Source of the DNA: JAKAGZ01 sp963772675
GTDB lineage: Bacteria; Bacteroidota; Ignavibacteria; Ignavibacteriales; Ignavibacteriaceae
Assembly (NCBI GenBank): GCA_963772675.1
Contig: CAVYYF010000005.1
Span: 1,054,001 to 1,118,000 of the forward strand
DNA length: 64,000 nt
Direction of reading: 5' to 3'
The position numbers were made by a program, and so were the translations under genes. Shown here in pieces: positions 56,619-64,000 of the stretch. The stretch's first letter is position 1. Every line of letters starts with the position of its first letter. The notes below the pieces were generated by a model that searched no databases, was not told the origin of the DNA, and saw nothing but the letters and a program-made list of their open reading frames with translations.

Positions 56619-58355
56619 ATGATGGCTAAATCTAAAATCCTTACAATACTTTTTCTATTATTTTTTTGTTCGTTATCAAAAGCTCAAAGTGATGATGTAA
56701 ACCAGGAATTCAGACTAGCTTTGAATTTTTATAACACTCGGAACTATAATGATGCTCTTCAATTATTTGATCGGATAATTAGTACTGAGTTGAATTCCAG
56801 GACAACAGTTGCGTTTCTATTCAAAGGCAAAACACTTCTTAAACTAGACAGGCAGGACGAAGCAATATCCACACTGAACCAGTTCCTTAATATTTATCCG
56901 AATAGTGATTATTCAGATGAAGCCCGGATGGTGATCACTAAAAGTTACATAGTAGAAGGGAAATATCAGGATGCTTTTGAAGAACTAAACCAAATAATTT
57001 CCGTGGGTAAGTCAGCTGATTATATTAATCAGGCAAAATTAATTTCTAAAAAAATTGCAGTTGATTATTTAGCTCCTGGGCTAATAAAAAATATTTATGA
57101 AAATACAACATCTGAAAGACTAAAGCCTTTTCTACTGCTGCTACTGGGAGAAGTCTATCTTACCAATGGTAATTCTGTTGACGGATTAAAAGCATTTTCG
57201 CAGATTAATAGATTATATCCTGATAGTCCTGAAAATGTTGAGGCAAAAACCTATAATCCTTCTTCTGTTGAGAATTATCAATCTAATTCTAGATTAACTC
57301 TTATTGGGGTTATGCTTCCGTTGTTTTCGAATAATTCAGCCGGCGATAAAACACCTGTTACAGAAATACTCGATGGGATTAAATTTGCAGTATCTCAATA
57401 TAACAGAACTCACAGTAATAGAATCGGTTTGGTTATTCGTGATACTGAAAGAAATAATGATAAGATAAGAGAAATTGCAAATGAATTTAAGAATATATCT
57501 TCGATCAAAACTGTGCTTGGCCCCATTTTTAGCGATGAAGTAGTGGCTGCTGCAGATGCTTTTGCAGGCAGTAACATCAAAATATTTTCTCCTACGGCGA
57601 CGGATAACGATTTGGCGCACTTTGATAATAATGTATACCAGGCAAATCCATCTTTTGCAGTCAGGGGAAAAACTATGGCTGACTTCGTATTTTATAATGA
57701 GAAAAAGTTAAAAATGGGAGTGATAAACTCCAGTACCGGTTATTCACAAAAACTGGCAGATGCTTTTATTACTGAGTATGAAAATCTTGGCGGCCAGGTT
57801 TTGACTCATCAAATTTATTCTGCTAACAGCATTGAGATTACTCAACAGATAAATCAAATGTTACCGTTTGCAAATTCTCTGGAAGGGATATATGCCCCTA
57901 TTTCAGATAAAAACGATGCAACGGTTATTTTGTCCAGCCTTGTTTTGGATAGCCTTTACCTGCCTATGTACGGAAACCAGGATTGGTTCCTGGCAAAAGG
58001 TATGGAAACTTCTACAACTTTAAGCAATAACCTGGTTATGACCTCTGACTATTTTATTGATTTTAAAGATCAAAAATTTGAAGATCTGAGTAAAAAGTTT
58101 TTTACGGAAACGGGTAATGAAATGAACAGAAATGTACTATACGGGTACGACGCAGCAAACTATTTATTACAAATTCTAGATGAAACAAATAATGATCCTA
58201 ATAAGATGGCACAATTCATTTATTCTGGTTTCTCTTTTAAGGGAATTCATAATGATTTGCTGTTTGATGATAACCATGTAAATAAAATTTTAAACTTTGT
58301 AAGATATAAAGATGGAGTATATCATTTAATTAAAAGGTATAATGCTATTAACTAA
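56619..58355 (+). CDS. TPR protein with periplasmic binding-protein domain
   Basis: A 578-residue exported protein. Signal peptide MMAKSKILTILFLLFFCSLSKAQ. Residues about 25-210 carry TPR units (SDEARMVITKSYIVEGKYQDAFEELNQII); from about 220 a type I periplasmic-binding domain begins, SRLTLIGVMLPLFSNNSAGDKTPVTEILDGIKFAV with KTVLGPIFSDEVVAAADAF (LppC/Leu-Ile-Val-binding type). Such fusions resemble LpoA-type proteins that regulate peptidoglycan synthases in other groups; here that is only a suggestion. Start chosen at ATG 56619 because it gives the clean signal; the TTG at 56601 is upstream. Confidence 0.7.
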   Translation: MMAKSKILTILFLLFFCSLSKAQSDDVNQEFRLALNFYNTRNYNDALQLFDRIISTELNSRTTVAFLFKGKTLLKLDRQDEAISTLNQFLNIYPNSDYSDEARMVITKSYIVEGKYQDAFEELNQIISVGKSADYINQAKLISKKIAVDYLAPGLIKNIYENTTSERLKPFLLLLLGEVYLTNGNSVDGLKAFSQINRLYPDSPENVEAKTYNPSSVENYQSNSRLTLIGVMLPLFSNNSAGDKTPVTEILDGIKFAVSQYNRTHSNRIGLVIRDTERNNDKIREIANEFKNISSIKTVLGPIFSDEVVAAADAFAGSNIKIFSPTATDNDLAHFDNNVYQANPSFAVRGKTMADFVFYNEKKLKMGVINSSTGYSQKLADAFITEYENLGGQVLTHQIYSANSIEITQQINQMLPFANSLEGIYAPISDKNDATVILSSLVLDSLYLPMYGNQDWFLAKGMETSTTLSNNLVMTSDYFIDFKDQKFEDLSKKFFTETGNEMNRNVLYGYDAANYLLQILDETNNDPNKMAQFIYSGFSFKGIHNDLLFDDNHVNKILNFVRYKDGVYHLIKRYNAIN

Positions 58356-58360
58356 ACCGG

Positions 58361-58369
58361 GGAGGGGAC
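58361..58369 (+). promoter_or_regulatory. Strong Shine-Dalgarno immediately upstream of an ATT codon
   Basis: GGAGGGGAC directly precedes ATT at 58370, the first codon of the radC frame after the stop at 58349-58351. This location is what a normal ribosome-binding site would look like for a gene that starts there. Confidence 0.6.
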
Positions 58370-59050
58370 ATTTTAAAAGTCAAAGATTTACCCTTAGAGG
58401 ACAGGCCAAGAGAAAAACTTACATTGCGAGGAGCTCAAAATTTAACTGACGCAGAATTGCTGGCAATTTTACTGCGAACCGGCTCAAAAGGAAAGTCCGT
58501 AATTCAAATGGCTCAGGAATTAATTAGAAATAATGGTAACCTGGCAGTGCTTGCTTCAAATTCACTTTCTCAAATGACAAAAATTTCCGGGATCGGCAAT
58601 GATAAAGCTGCAACGCTTTTAGCCGCATTTGAATTGAGTAGAAGAATTCAGTCGCAATCAAAATGGTTTTCTGAAAGAAAAATTTCCTCACCTGGTGAAA
58701 TAGCTGATATATTTATTCCTCTTCTTAAAGATGAATTGAAAGAAAGATTTATTGTCGTATGTCTGAATTCGGCAAATAAAATTATTAAACACGAAGTCAT
58801 TTCGATTGGCAACCTGAACTCCAGTGTGGTTCATCCGAGGGAAGTCTTCAAGGTTGCGATAGAAAATAATTCGGCCAGTATAATACTGCTGCATAATCAT
58901 CCTAGCGGAAATCCGGAGCCAAGCAATGAAGATATTGCGATAACCAAAAAGATAGTTGAAACGGGAACAATACTAAGCATTCCGGTGTTTGATCACATTA
59001 TTATCGCAGGAAATAATTTCACAAGTTTTGTTGAAAAACGATTGATATAG
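58370..59050 (+). CDS. radC: RadC/JAB-domain DNA repair-associated protein with ATT start
   Basis: A 226-residue protein when begun at ATT 58370. The only ATG/GTG/TTG in the frame is TTG at 58424, which would remove LKVKDLPLEDRPREKLTLRG; this N-terminal segment is conserved across RadC, so an ATT start with GGAGGGG six bases upstream is the best fit. Further features: GAQNLTDAELLAILLRTG, a helix-hairpin-helix-like ISGIGNDKAATLLAAFELSRR, and the JAB metal motif HNHPSGNPEPSNED at 175-188. Molecular role of RadC is still unsettled. Confidence 0.8.
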   Translation: MLKVKDLPLEDRPREKLTLRGAQNLTDAELLAILLRTGSKGKSVIQMAQELIRNNGNLAVLASNSLSQMTKISGIGNDKAATLLAAFELSRRIQSQSKWFSERKISSPGEIADIFIPLLKDELKERFIVVCLNSANKIIKHEVISIGNLNSSVVHPREVFKVAIENNSASIILLHNHPSGNPEPSNEDIAITKKIVETGTILSIPVFDHIIIAGNNFTSFVEKRLI

Positions 59051-59332
59051 ATATCTTTGAGAAATTTATTGCTCAAAAGGATTAATCCATTTTCTAGCCA
59101 TTAGATTCATTTTATCTTGAAATTATATTTTGTATATTTTCCTAAATTAGTTTAATATTGAATCGTCGTAGTTGGAACTTTTACAAAAAAATGAGATTTT
59201 ATACTACAAATAATAAAGTTTCATTTGTTATTTTATTTGGCAGTAGGAAAATGTAATTATAAAAATCATTGATAATACTCTGTAAATTTGATATATTAAT
59301 GTTTCATAAACAAACTATGTCGGAGGTGCTAA

Positions 59333-59608
59333 ATGAAAGTAATGAAAGCAGTTAGATACACTGCTATAGTCGCTATGTTTGCAGGAGCAACTGCAATATT
59401 AAGTGGCTGTGGTGGTGTCAGTGACGCCGAGATGGCGCAACTTAACAATCTGAGAGCCGAAGTAAATTCTCTACAGGCTCAATCTAATTCTTTAAAGGAC
59501 CAGAAAGCTGATCTGCAAAAAGAGATCGCTGCAAAAAATGCAAAGCTTGAAGAATGCAATAAGATGAAAGCAGAAACTAAAGCTAATCTGGACAAAATTG
59601 GTCAATAA
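59333..59608 (+). CDS. Small coiled-coil lipoprotein
   Basis: A 91-residue Lpp-like protein. Signal peptide to the lipobox LSGC (Cys 26). From about 30 to 88 it is one long heptad-repeat coiled coil (NNLRAEVNSLQAQSNSLKDQ). GGAGG lies before the ATG. It is followed 42 bases later by a LysM protein; such pairs may tether the outer membrane to peptidoglycan. Confidence 0.75.
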   Translation: MKVMKAVRYTAIVAMFAGATAILSGCGGVSDAEMAQLNNLRAEVNSLQAQSNSLKDQKADLQKEIAAKNAKLEECNKMKAETKANLDKIGQ

Positions 59609-59649
59609 ATCTTTAAAGAATAAGTTTAACAATGAAATTGGAGAATAAA

Positions 59650-60339
59650 ATGAAGAAATATTTAATAGGCGTATTTGCCTTCCTGTTGTTTTTCTCTGCA
59701 AATAGTTTTGCACAGCAAACAGAGCAGGATACTTTAACAAGCGATCAGTGGGAATCAATGATGACTGATCTAAGAGCACAAAAAGAAAGTCTTACAAAAG
59801 AAGACAGTACTCTTAAAATAGAAGTTGCTAATTTGAAAAGCTCTGATGCAAGTCTTCAGTCATATGACGATTGTATGAATGAGCTTTATGCAATGGTTGG
59901 CGCAACCAAATCTGATGTTGCAAGTTTCCGTAATGCAGTAAGTGAATTGAAAGGAAAGATAGACGGACAGATGGGACCAAAAGCTGACAGACAGAAAGAT
60001 CTTGATGCATTAAAAATGAATAAGATCAGTGCTCTACCAGAATTTTATGATGCAGTTCATAGCAGCATGCAGGCTTCTCTTGATGCCTGGATCGAAGCTC
60101 CAACTGTAGTAGATTATACTGTTGTCAGAGGTGACTGTTTGTGGAATATTGCAAAGAAAAAAGACTTCTACGGGAATGGTTTTGCTTGGCCGAATATTTA
60201 TAAGGCTAACAGAGATAAGATTAAAAATCCTGATTTGATCTTCCCGAAACAAGTTTTCAAGATTCCTAATCTTACTGACGAAGAAAAAGCTAAATACGAT
60301 AAGATCAGAAGAAATTACAAACCGGCTCCGGTTCAATAA
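59650..60339 (+). CDS. LysM-domain envelope protein with coiled coil
   Basis: A 229-residue protein with signal peptide MKKYLIGVFAFLLFFSANSFAQ. The mature part has a coiled coil (about 40-130), and a C-terminal LysM domain DYTVVRGDCLWNIAKKKDFY...NPDLIFPKQVFKIP that binds peptidoglycan. ATG 59650 is used (GGAGA upstream); the ATG at 59632 would add a charged extension. The terminator at 60377 ends the pair. Confidence 0.8.
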   Translation: MKKYLIGVFAFLLFFSANSFAQQTEQDTLTSDQWESMMTDLRAQKESLTKEDSTLKIEVANLKSSDASLQSYDDCMNELYAMVGATKSDVASFRNAVSELKGKIDGQMGPKADRQKDLDALKMNKISALPEFYDAVHSSMQASLDAWIEAPTVVDYTVVRGDCLWNIAKKKDFYGNGFAWPNIYKANRDKIKNPDLIFPKQVFKIPNLTDEEKAKYDKIRRNYKPAPVQ

Positions 60340-60376
60340 TTTCTGACCTGATATCAGTTTTAACTTGAAGAATGTA

Positions 60377-60411
60377 AACCCTTATCATATTTTTATGATA
60401 AGGGTTTTTTT
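60377..60411 (+). terminator. Rho-independent terminator
   Basis: Stem AACCCTTATCATA (60377-60389) with TATGATAAGGGTT (60394-60406), loop TTTT, then TTTTT. Confidence 0.85.
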
Positions 60412-60434
60412 ATTACTAAAATTAAAGGGAGTAA

Positions 60435-61397
60435 ATGACGGCTATTGAAAAGCGTATAACGCTCGAAACTACTGATATGCTTTCACTTTTGGGGATGAAT
60501 GATAGTAATCTCAAACTCATCGAAGACAGATTTAATGCTTCGATTACAGTAAGGGGGGAAAACGTTTTCATTAAAGGTGTGACAGAAGAAATAAACTCTA
60601 TTGAAAAAGTGTTCAAAGAGATGACTTATGTATTAAACACAAATGGTCAGCTCAGATATTCCGATGTGCAGACAATTCTTGACCTTACTGTGGAGGGAAA
60701 AGAAATAGTCGATGAAAAAGAAATAGATTCGGTTGTACTTTACACGAAAAATGATGCGATAAGAGCGAAAACTCCCGGCCAGTTAAATTATCTTCAAACC
60801 GCAAGTAAAAATGATATTTGTTTTGCAATAGGGCCAGCGGGTACCGGCAAAACATATCTTGCCGTAGCACTTGCTGTTTCTGCAATGAAAAAGGGTATTG
60901 TAAATAGGATCGTACTTGCTCGTCCGGCAGTGGAAGCCGGGGAAAGCCTGGGGTTTCTACCCGGTGATTTCAGGGAGAAAATAGACCCTTATCTGCGACC
61001 ACTTTATGATGCGCTTGACGATATGATGCCCAGCGATAAGCTAAAAGGCTATATCGAAAAAAGGGTTGTGGAAATTGTCCCTATAGCTTATATGCGCGGC
61101 AGAACTCTTAACAATGCTTTTGTGATATTGGATGAGGCACAAAACGCAACAGATATTCAAATGAAAATGTTTTTAACAAGGCTTGGTGCAAACTCTAAAG
61201 CAATAATTACCGGTGATATAACGCAAATCGATCTGCCCGGGAAAAGTGTAAGCGGGCTTATTCAGGCTAAAGAGATATTAAATAATATTGAAGGTGTTGG
61301 GTTTGTTTATTTTGATAAGTCTGATGTAGTCCGGCACAGACTTGTAAAAGACATTATCGACGCTTATGAAAAATTCCATAACAATGATAGGCTGTAA
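60435..61397 (+). CDS. phoH: PhoH-family ATPase
   Basis: A 320-residue cytoplasmic ATPase of the PhoH family, related to helicase motor domains and linked to RNA metabolism. Walker A GPAGTGKT at about 133-140, Walker B VILDEAQN near 233-240, and further TGDITQIDLP. The N-terminal KH-like part (1-100) is typical of the long form. Start ATG 60435 has GGGAG before it. The convergent mazG gene ends one base after its stop. Confidence 0.9.
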   Translation: MTAIEKRITLETTDMLSLLGMNDSNLKLIEDRFNASITVRGENVFIKGVTEEINSIEKVFKEMTYVLNTNGQLRYSDVQTILDLTVEGKEIVDEKEIDSVVLYTKNDAIRAKTPGQLNYLQTASKNDICFAIGPAGTGKTYLAVALAVSAMKKGIVNRIVLARPAVEAGESLGFLPGDFREKIDPYLRPLYDALDDMMPSDKLKGYIEKRVVEIVPIAYMRGRTLNNAFVILDEAQNATDIQMKMFLTRLGANSKAIITGDITQIDLPGKSVSGLIQAKEILNNIEGVGFVYFDKSDVVRHRLVKDIIDAYEKFHNNDRL

Positions 61398-62158
61398 TTA
61401 AACTTTGCTCTTACTTTCCTCCCAGTACTTATCCATTTCTTGTAAATTTGATTCATTAATCTTTCTGCCGGTTTCTGCTATTTTCTTCTCTATGTAGGAG
61501 AATCTATTTATGAATTTTTTATTTGTTTTGCGAAGTGCATATTCAGGGTTTACGTTCAGGAACCTTGCATAATTTACCAGCGCAAAGAAAACATCACCGA
61601 TTTCATTTTCAAGTTCTTCTTTTGTTTCTTCCTTTTCCGATTGATGCATTTCTTCTATTTCCTCAATTACTTTTTTCCAGACATCCTCTTTTTTCTCCCA
61701 ATCAAATCCAACTTTGGCTGCCTTTTCCTGCAATCTGTGTGCACTTTGTAATGAAGGTAGATTTTCCGGCACACCTTCAAGCACAGATTCTCTGCCTTCA
61801 TCCAGCTTAATAGTTTCCCAGTTTTTCTTCACTTCTTCAGAACCGCTAACAACTGTTTCCCCGAAGACATGCGGATGTCTTCTGATTAATTTTTTTTTAT
61901 TGAATCAATCACTTCTTCAAGTTTGAACTCATTTATTTCTTCTGCCATAACTGAATGAAAAACAATGTGAAATAAAAGATCACCCAATTCATTCTTAAGT
62001 TCAGTGTAATCCTTATTCTCAATCGACTCAACCACTTCGTATGCTTCTTCAATAGTTGCCGCTTTTATGGAATCATTTGTTTGCTCTCTATCCCAGGGAC
62101 ATTCAGCGCGTAATTTTTTAACTATATCGATTAATTCGACGAATTTATTTTCAATCAT
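61398..62158 (-). pseudogene. mazG: MazG nucleoside triphosphate pyrophosphohydrolase, frameshift in an A9 run
   Basis: Hydrolyses noncanonical NTPs to NMPs. The frame starts at ATG 62158 (MIENKFVELIDIVKKLRAECPWDREQT) with the EEAYEVVESI and ELGDLLFHIVFH motifs, runs to about 61890 and stops at VIDSIKKN. The second frame continues from 61889: if one A is added to (or two removed from) the nine-A run at 61890-61898, it reads KKKLIRRHPHVFGE... and joins the C-terminal MazG repeat (EELENEIGDVFFALVNYARFLNVNPEYALRKTNKKFINRF) to 61398. All key residues are kept. Either slippage during expression restores the frame, or it is an assembly error. Confidence 0.85.
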
Positions 62159-62228
62159 TACTTATATTCCTTAATTTTAAGCGGTAATATTATTGTTCTC
62201 GTTAAAATAAGAAAAAGTGGAGATTAAA

Positions 62229-62684
62229 ATGATTGAAGAGAAAATTAAAGAGCTAGGATTTGAAGTTCCGGAAGCGCCCAAGCCGCTTGCTGCATACGTT
62301 CCGGCATTAGTAGTTGGTGATTTTGTATTTACAGCCGGACAATTGCCTTCAATAAAGGGAGAATTAAAATTCAAAGGTAAAGTAGGAAAAGATATTTCCG
62401 AAGAAGCGGGTAGTAAAGCATCAGAAATATGTGCGCTTAACTGTCTCGCTGCGATTAAAGGCGTAATCGGGGATTTGGATAAAATTGAACAGGTAGTAAA
62501 ATTGACCGCTTTTATTAACAGTGCTGATGGATTTACAGCTCAACCGAAAGTTGCAAACGGAGCCTCGGAATTGATCGGAAAAATTTTTGGTGAAAAAGGC
62601 AAACATGCCCGTAGCGCTGTTGGAGTTAATGAATTACCCATAGATGCGGCTGTTGAGATTGAAATGATAGTTAAATTGAAGTAA
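62229..62684 (+). CDS. RidA/YjgF family protein
   Basis: A 151-residue protein from ATG 62229, with GGAGA before it; the GTG 62217 would overlap the same site. RidA proteins deaminate reactive enamine/imine intermediates. The family patterns VVGDFVFTAGQLPSIKGEL and KLTAFINSADGF are present, and the expected trimer-interface segment ALNCLAAIK. This is the longer subgroup (YjgH/YoaB-like), so the enzyme-active Arg cannot be placed with certainty. Confidence 0.82.
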   Translation: MIEEKIKELGFEVPEAPKPLAAYVPALVVGDFVFTAGQLPSIKGELKFKGKVGKDISEEAGSKASEICALNCLAAIKGVIGDLDKIEQVVKLTAFINSADGFTAQPKVANGASELIGKIFGEKGKHARSAVGVNELPIDAAVEIEMIVKLK

Positions 62685-62826
62685 TCATAGACGTTCTGAT
62701 GTTCAACGGGAACAAATAATTATATTGATTATATAATATCTTTGAGTTACAATAGAGTTAGAATGTATTCACGTTGATTTTATTAAGCCTTTTATTTAAT
62801 ATTGGGTCAATATCTGCGGGTTTTAT

Positions 62827-63351
62827 ATGAAAAAGACAATAGTTTTGATGATATGTTTGTTTACTGCTGTTTTATTCGGACAGTTTAAACAAACTGGTTT
62901 ATCCACTTCATCTGTCTATGATGGCATTTTAAGTGATCAGTCAGGCTCGTTATTTGGCTTTTTTAACTCTGACAACTTTCATATGAATAATTCGGTTGCA
63001 ATGTCCTTCGCAACGTCAGGAGGGCAGAGCCTCGCACTGAACACTTTTACAAATAACATGTTTTATAAATTCAGTAATAAACTTAATGTTCAGCTATCAA
63101 CCAGCTTTGTCATGTCTCCTTACAGTTCTTTAGGCTCCAGTTTTCAGAATAATATAAAAGGAATTTACGTTACAAATGCGCAGTTGAATTACAAACCGTG
63201 GAAAAATGTTGATGTTATGGTGAGTTACAGACAATTACCTCCAGGTTCGTATTTCTATAGGCCGTATTCATACTATGGTGGTTGGTCCACGGGATTTTTT
63301 AATAATTACGGTTTCCCAAACTCGGATAATTCAAACGAAAACGATAAATAA
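62827..63351 (+). CDS. Exported protein of unknown function
   Basis: A 174-residue protein with signal peptide MKKTIVLMICLFTAVLFGQ. The mature part is Ser/Asn/Tyr/Phe-rich with alternating strand-like segments (NKLNVQLSTSFVMSPYSSL, LNYKPWKNVDVMVSYRQL) that could be part of a small beta-barrel. Family unknown. It precedes the LytR_C protein by 42 bases. Confidence 0.55.
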   Translation: MKKTIVLMICLFTAVLFGQFKQTGLSTSSVYDGILSDQSGSLFGFFNSDNFHMNNSVAMSFATSGGQSLALNTFTNNMFYKFSNKLNVQLSTSFVMSPYSSLGSSFQNNIKGIYVTNAQLNYKPWKNVDVMVSYRQLPPGSYFYRPYSYYGGWSTGFFNNYGFPNSDNSNENDK

Positions 63352-63393
63352 ATTTTAAGAAGATAAAACTTTTTGAGCATTTAGCGAGAGTAA

Positions 63394-63891
63394 TTGAAGG
63401 AAAAAAAATATTCCAATCCAAGTCCGCCTTCCGGTGGAAAAAAATCTAACCAGAAATCTTCAACATCCGACCTGTTTTTAAATATTATAATTTTTTTGCT
63501 TGGAATTGTTATTCTGGTAATGGCATATTCTCTTTTTTCAAAATTGTTTGGTCCAAAAGATGATTTCTCCTCCGGAAATAAAAAGCAAACAGCAATGGTT
63601 CAGGTTGAAGTCCTGAATGGTTGCGGCGTTTCGGGAATTGCGGACAAGATCACTGATTATCTTAGGAAAAATAATTTTGATGTAGTTCAAACAGGAAATT
63701 ACAACTCGTTTAATATGGATAAATCAATAGTGATCGATCGTACTGGAAATAAAGCAAATGCTGAGAAAGTTGCAGCTGCCCTTGGCATAGCTCGAAAAAA
63801 TATAGTTCAGCAAATAAACAATGAATATCTGCTGGATTGTTCAATTGTTATTGGTAAAGACTATTTTCAACTTAAACCATATAATCAATAG
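63394..63891 (+). CDS. Membrane-anchored LytR C-terminal-domain protein
   Basis: A 165-residue protein starting with TTG 63394 (GAGAG upstream). A basic Ser/Pro-rich N-tail, one membrane helix (about 28-49) and a LytR_C-type domain: VQVEVLNGCGVSGIADKITDYLRKNNFDVVQTGNYNSFN...IVIDRTGNKANAEKVAAALG. The domain follows LytR/CpsA/Psr enzymes elsewhere; here it stands alone. It lies directly upstream of rsfS, an order seen in other genomes of this group as far as I recall. Confidence 0.8.
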   Translation: MKEKKYSNPSPPSGGKKSNQKSSTSDLFLNIIIFLLGIVILVMAYSLFSKLFGPKDDFSSGNKKQTAMVQVEVLNGCGVSGIADKITDYLRKNNFDVVQTGNYNSFNMDKSIVIDRTGNKANAEKVAAALGIARKNIVQQINNEYLLDCSIVIGKDYFQLKPYNQ

Positions 63892-63901
63892 GAAATAAAA
63901 A

Positions 63902-64000
63902 TTGGAATCAAATAATCTTGCATTTAAAATATCAGAATTAATTTTTGGGAAAAAAGGCTATGAAGTTAAAATAATGGACCTTTCAAAGGTTACGTCGTTT
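63902..64000 (+). CDS. rsfS: Ribosomal silencing factor RsfS, N-terminal part (cut by window end)
   Basis: Starts with TTG 63902 (AGGA about nine bases upstream), giving ESNNLAFKISELIFGKKGYEVKIMDLSKVTSF to the end of the window. The FGKKGYEVKIMDLSKVTSF segment matches the RsfS family, which binds ribosomal protein L14 and blocks subunit joining under starvation. Only 33 codons are present. Confidence 0.75.
   Translation, partial: MESNNLAFKISELIFGKKGYEVKIMDLSKVTSF

Overview
The window looks like chromosomal DNA from an AT-rich Gram-negative bacterium of the Bacteroidota/Chlorobi/Ignavibacteriota group, most likely an Ignavibacteria-like lineage. Evidence seen in the sequence: a C-terminal type IX secretion (Por) sorting domain with the NYPNPFNPTT signature (31523-33259), a DUF4837 lipoprotein, DUF2723 membrane protein, LptF/LptG pair, many short alpha-helical TPR proteins, a tmRNA whose tag reads GEYNYALAA, and outer-membrane beta-barrel and lipoprotein genes. 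The assignment is inference; no 16S rRNA is present.

Layout. 1-12.6 kb: housekeeping. tilS (partial), hpt, ftsH, a CDP-/polyprenol-kinase-like membrane protein and a DUF4837 lipoprotein run on the + strand and overlap or nearly touch. They face a - strand block with lptF, lptG, glnE and a DUF2723 protein. 12.7-17.4 kb: M20 dipeptidase, an unknown membrane-anchored protein, ygfZ, a PduO-type cobalamin adenosyltransferase and ssrA (tmRNA). 17.7-19.6 kb: a redox set (Rieske protein, four-helix His-rich b561-like membrane protein, YceI). 19.9-24.2 kb: assorted metabolic genes.

24.4-31.3 kb is an accessory region. I read it as a cluster of integron attC sites without an integrase (a CALIN): three well-formed attC sites, some degenerate ones, and one-gene cassettes all on the + strand (DUF5677-like protein, agmatine-deiminase-like lipoprotein with a frameshift, PEP-mutase/isocitrate-lyase family enzyme, lipoprotein, cupin, GIY-YIG protein).

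31.5-35.2 kb: two secreted proteins (WNGS-repeat T9SS substrate; polysaccharide deacetylase with a dockerin-like tail). 35.4-36.6 kb: dapF and a small protein. 36.7-44.9 kb: a redox cluster of cytochrome b-like membrane protein, TPR protein, ferredoxin-flavoprotein, two giant multihaem c-type cytochromes (about 20 and 24 CXXCH motifs) and an outer-membrane beta-barrel. I propose that this is a trans-envelope electron conduit. The first cytochrome gene carries about nine frame changes in roughly 420 bases and the second carries one.

45.1-50.2 kb: PHP-domain protein, then a gene-poor stretch with a DUF2335 pair, an unknown protein, a STAS protein, two families of direct repeats and a decayed copy of the tRNA-Arg(CCG) gene that is intact at 50132. 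50.3-64 kb: housekeeping again (TPR protein, efp, accB, accC, gcvH, guaA, two TPR proteins one with a periplasmic-binding domain, radC, coiled-coil lipoprotein, LysM protein, phoH, mazG with a frameshift at an A9 run, ridA, LytR_C protein, and the start of rsfS).

Several genes (agmatine deiminase, both cytochromes, mazG, possibly the radC start) carry single-base indels or start-codon anomalies. Some of these may be assembly errors and not biology; each is flagged.
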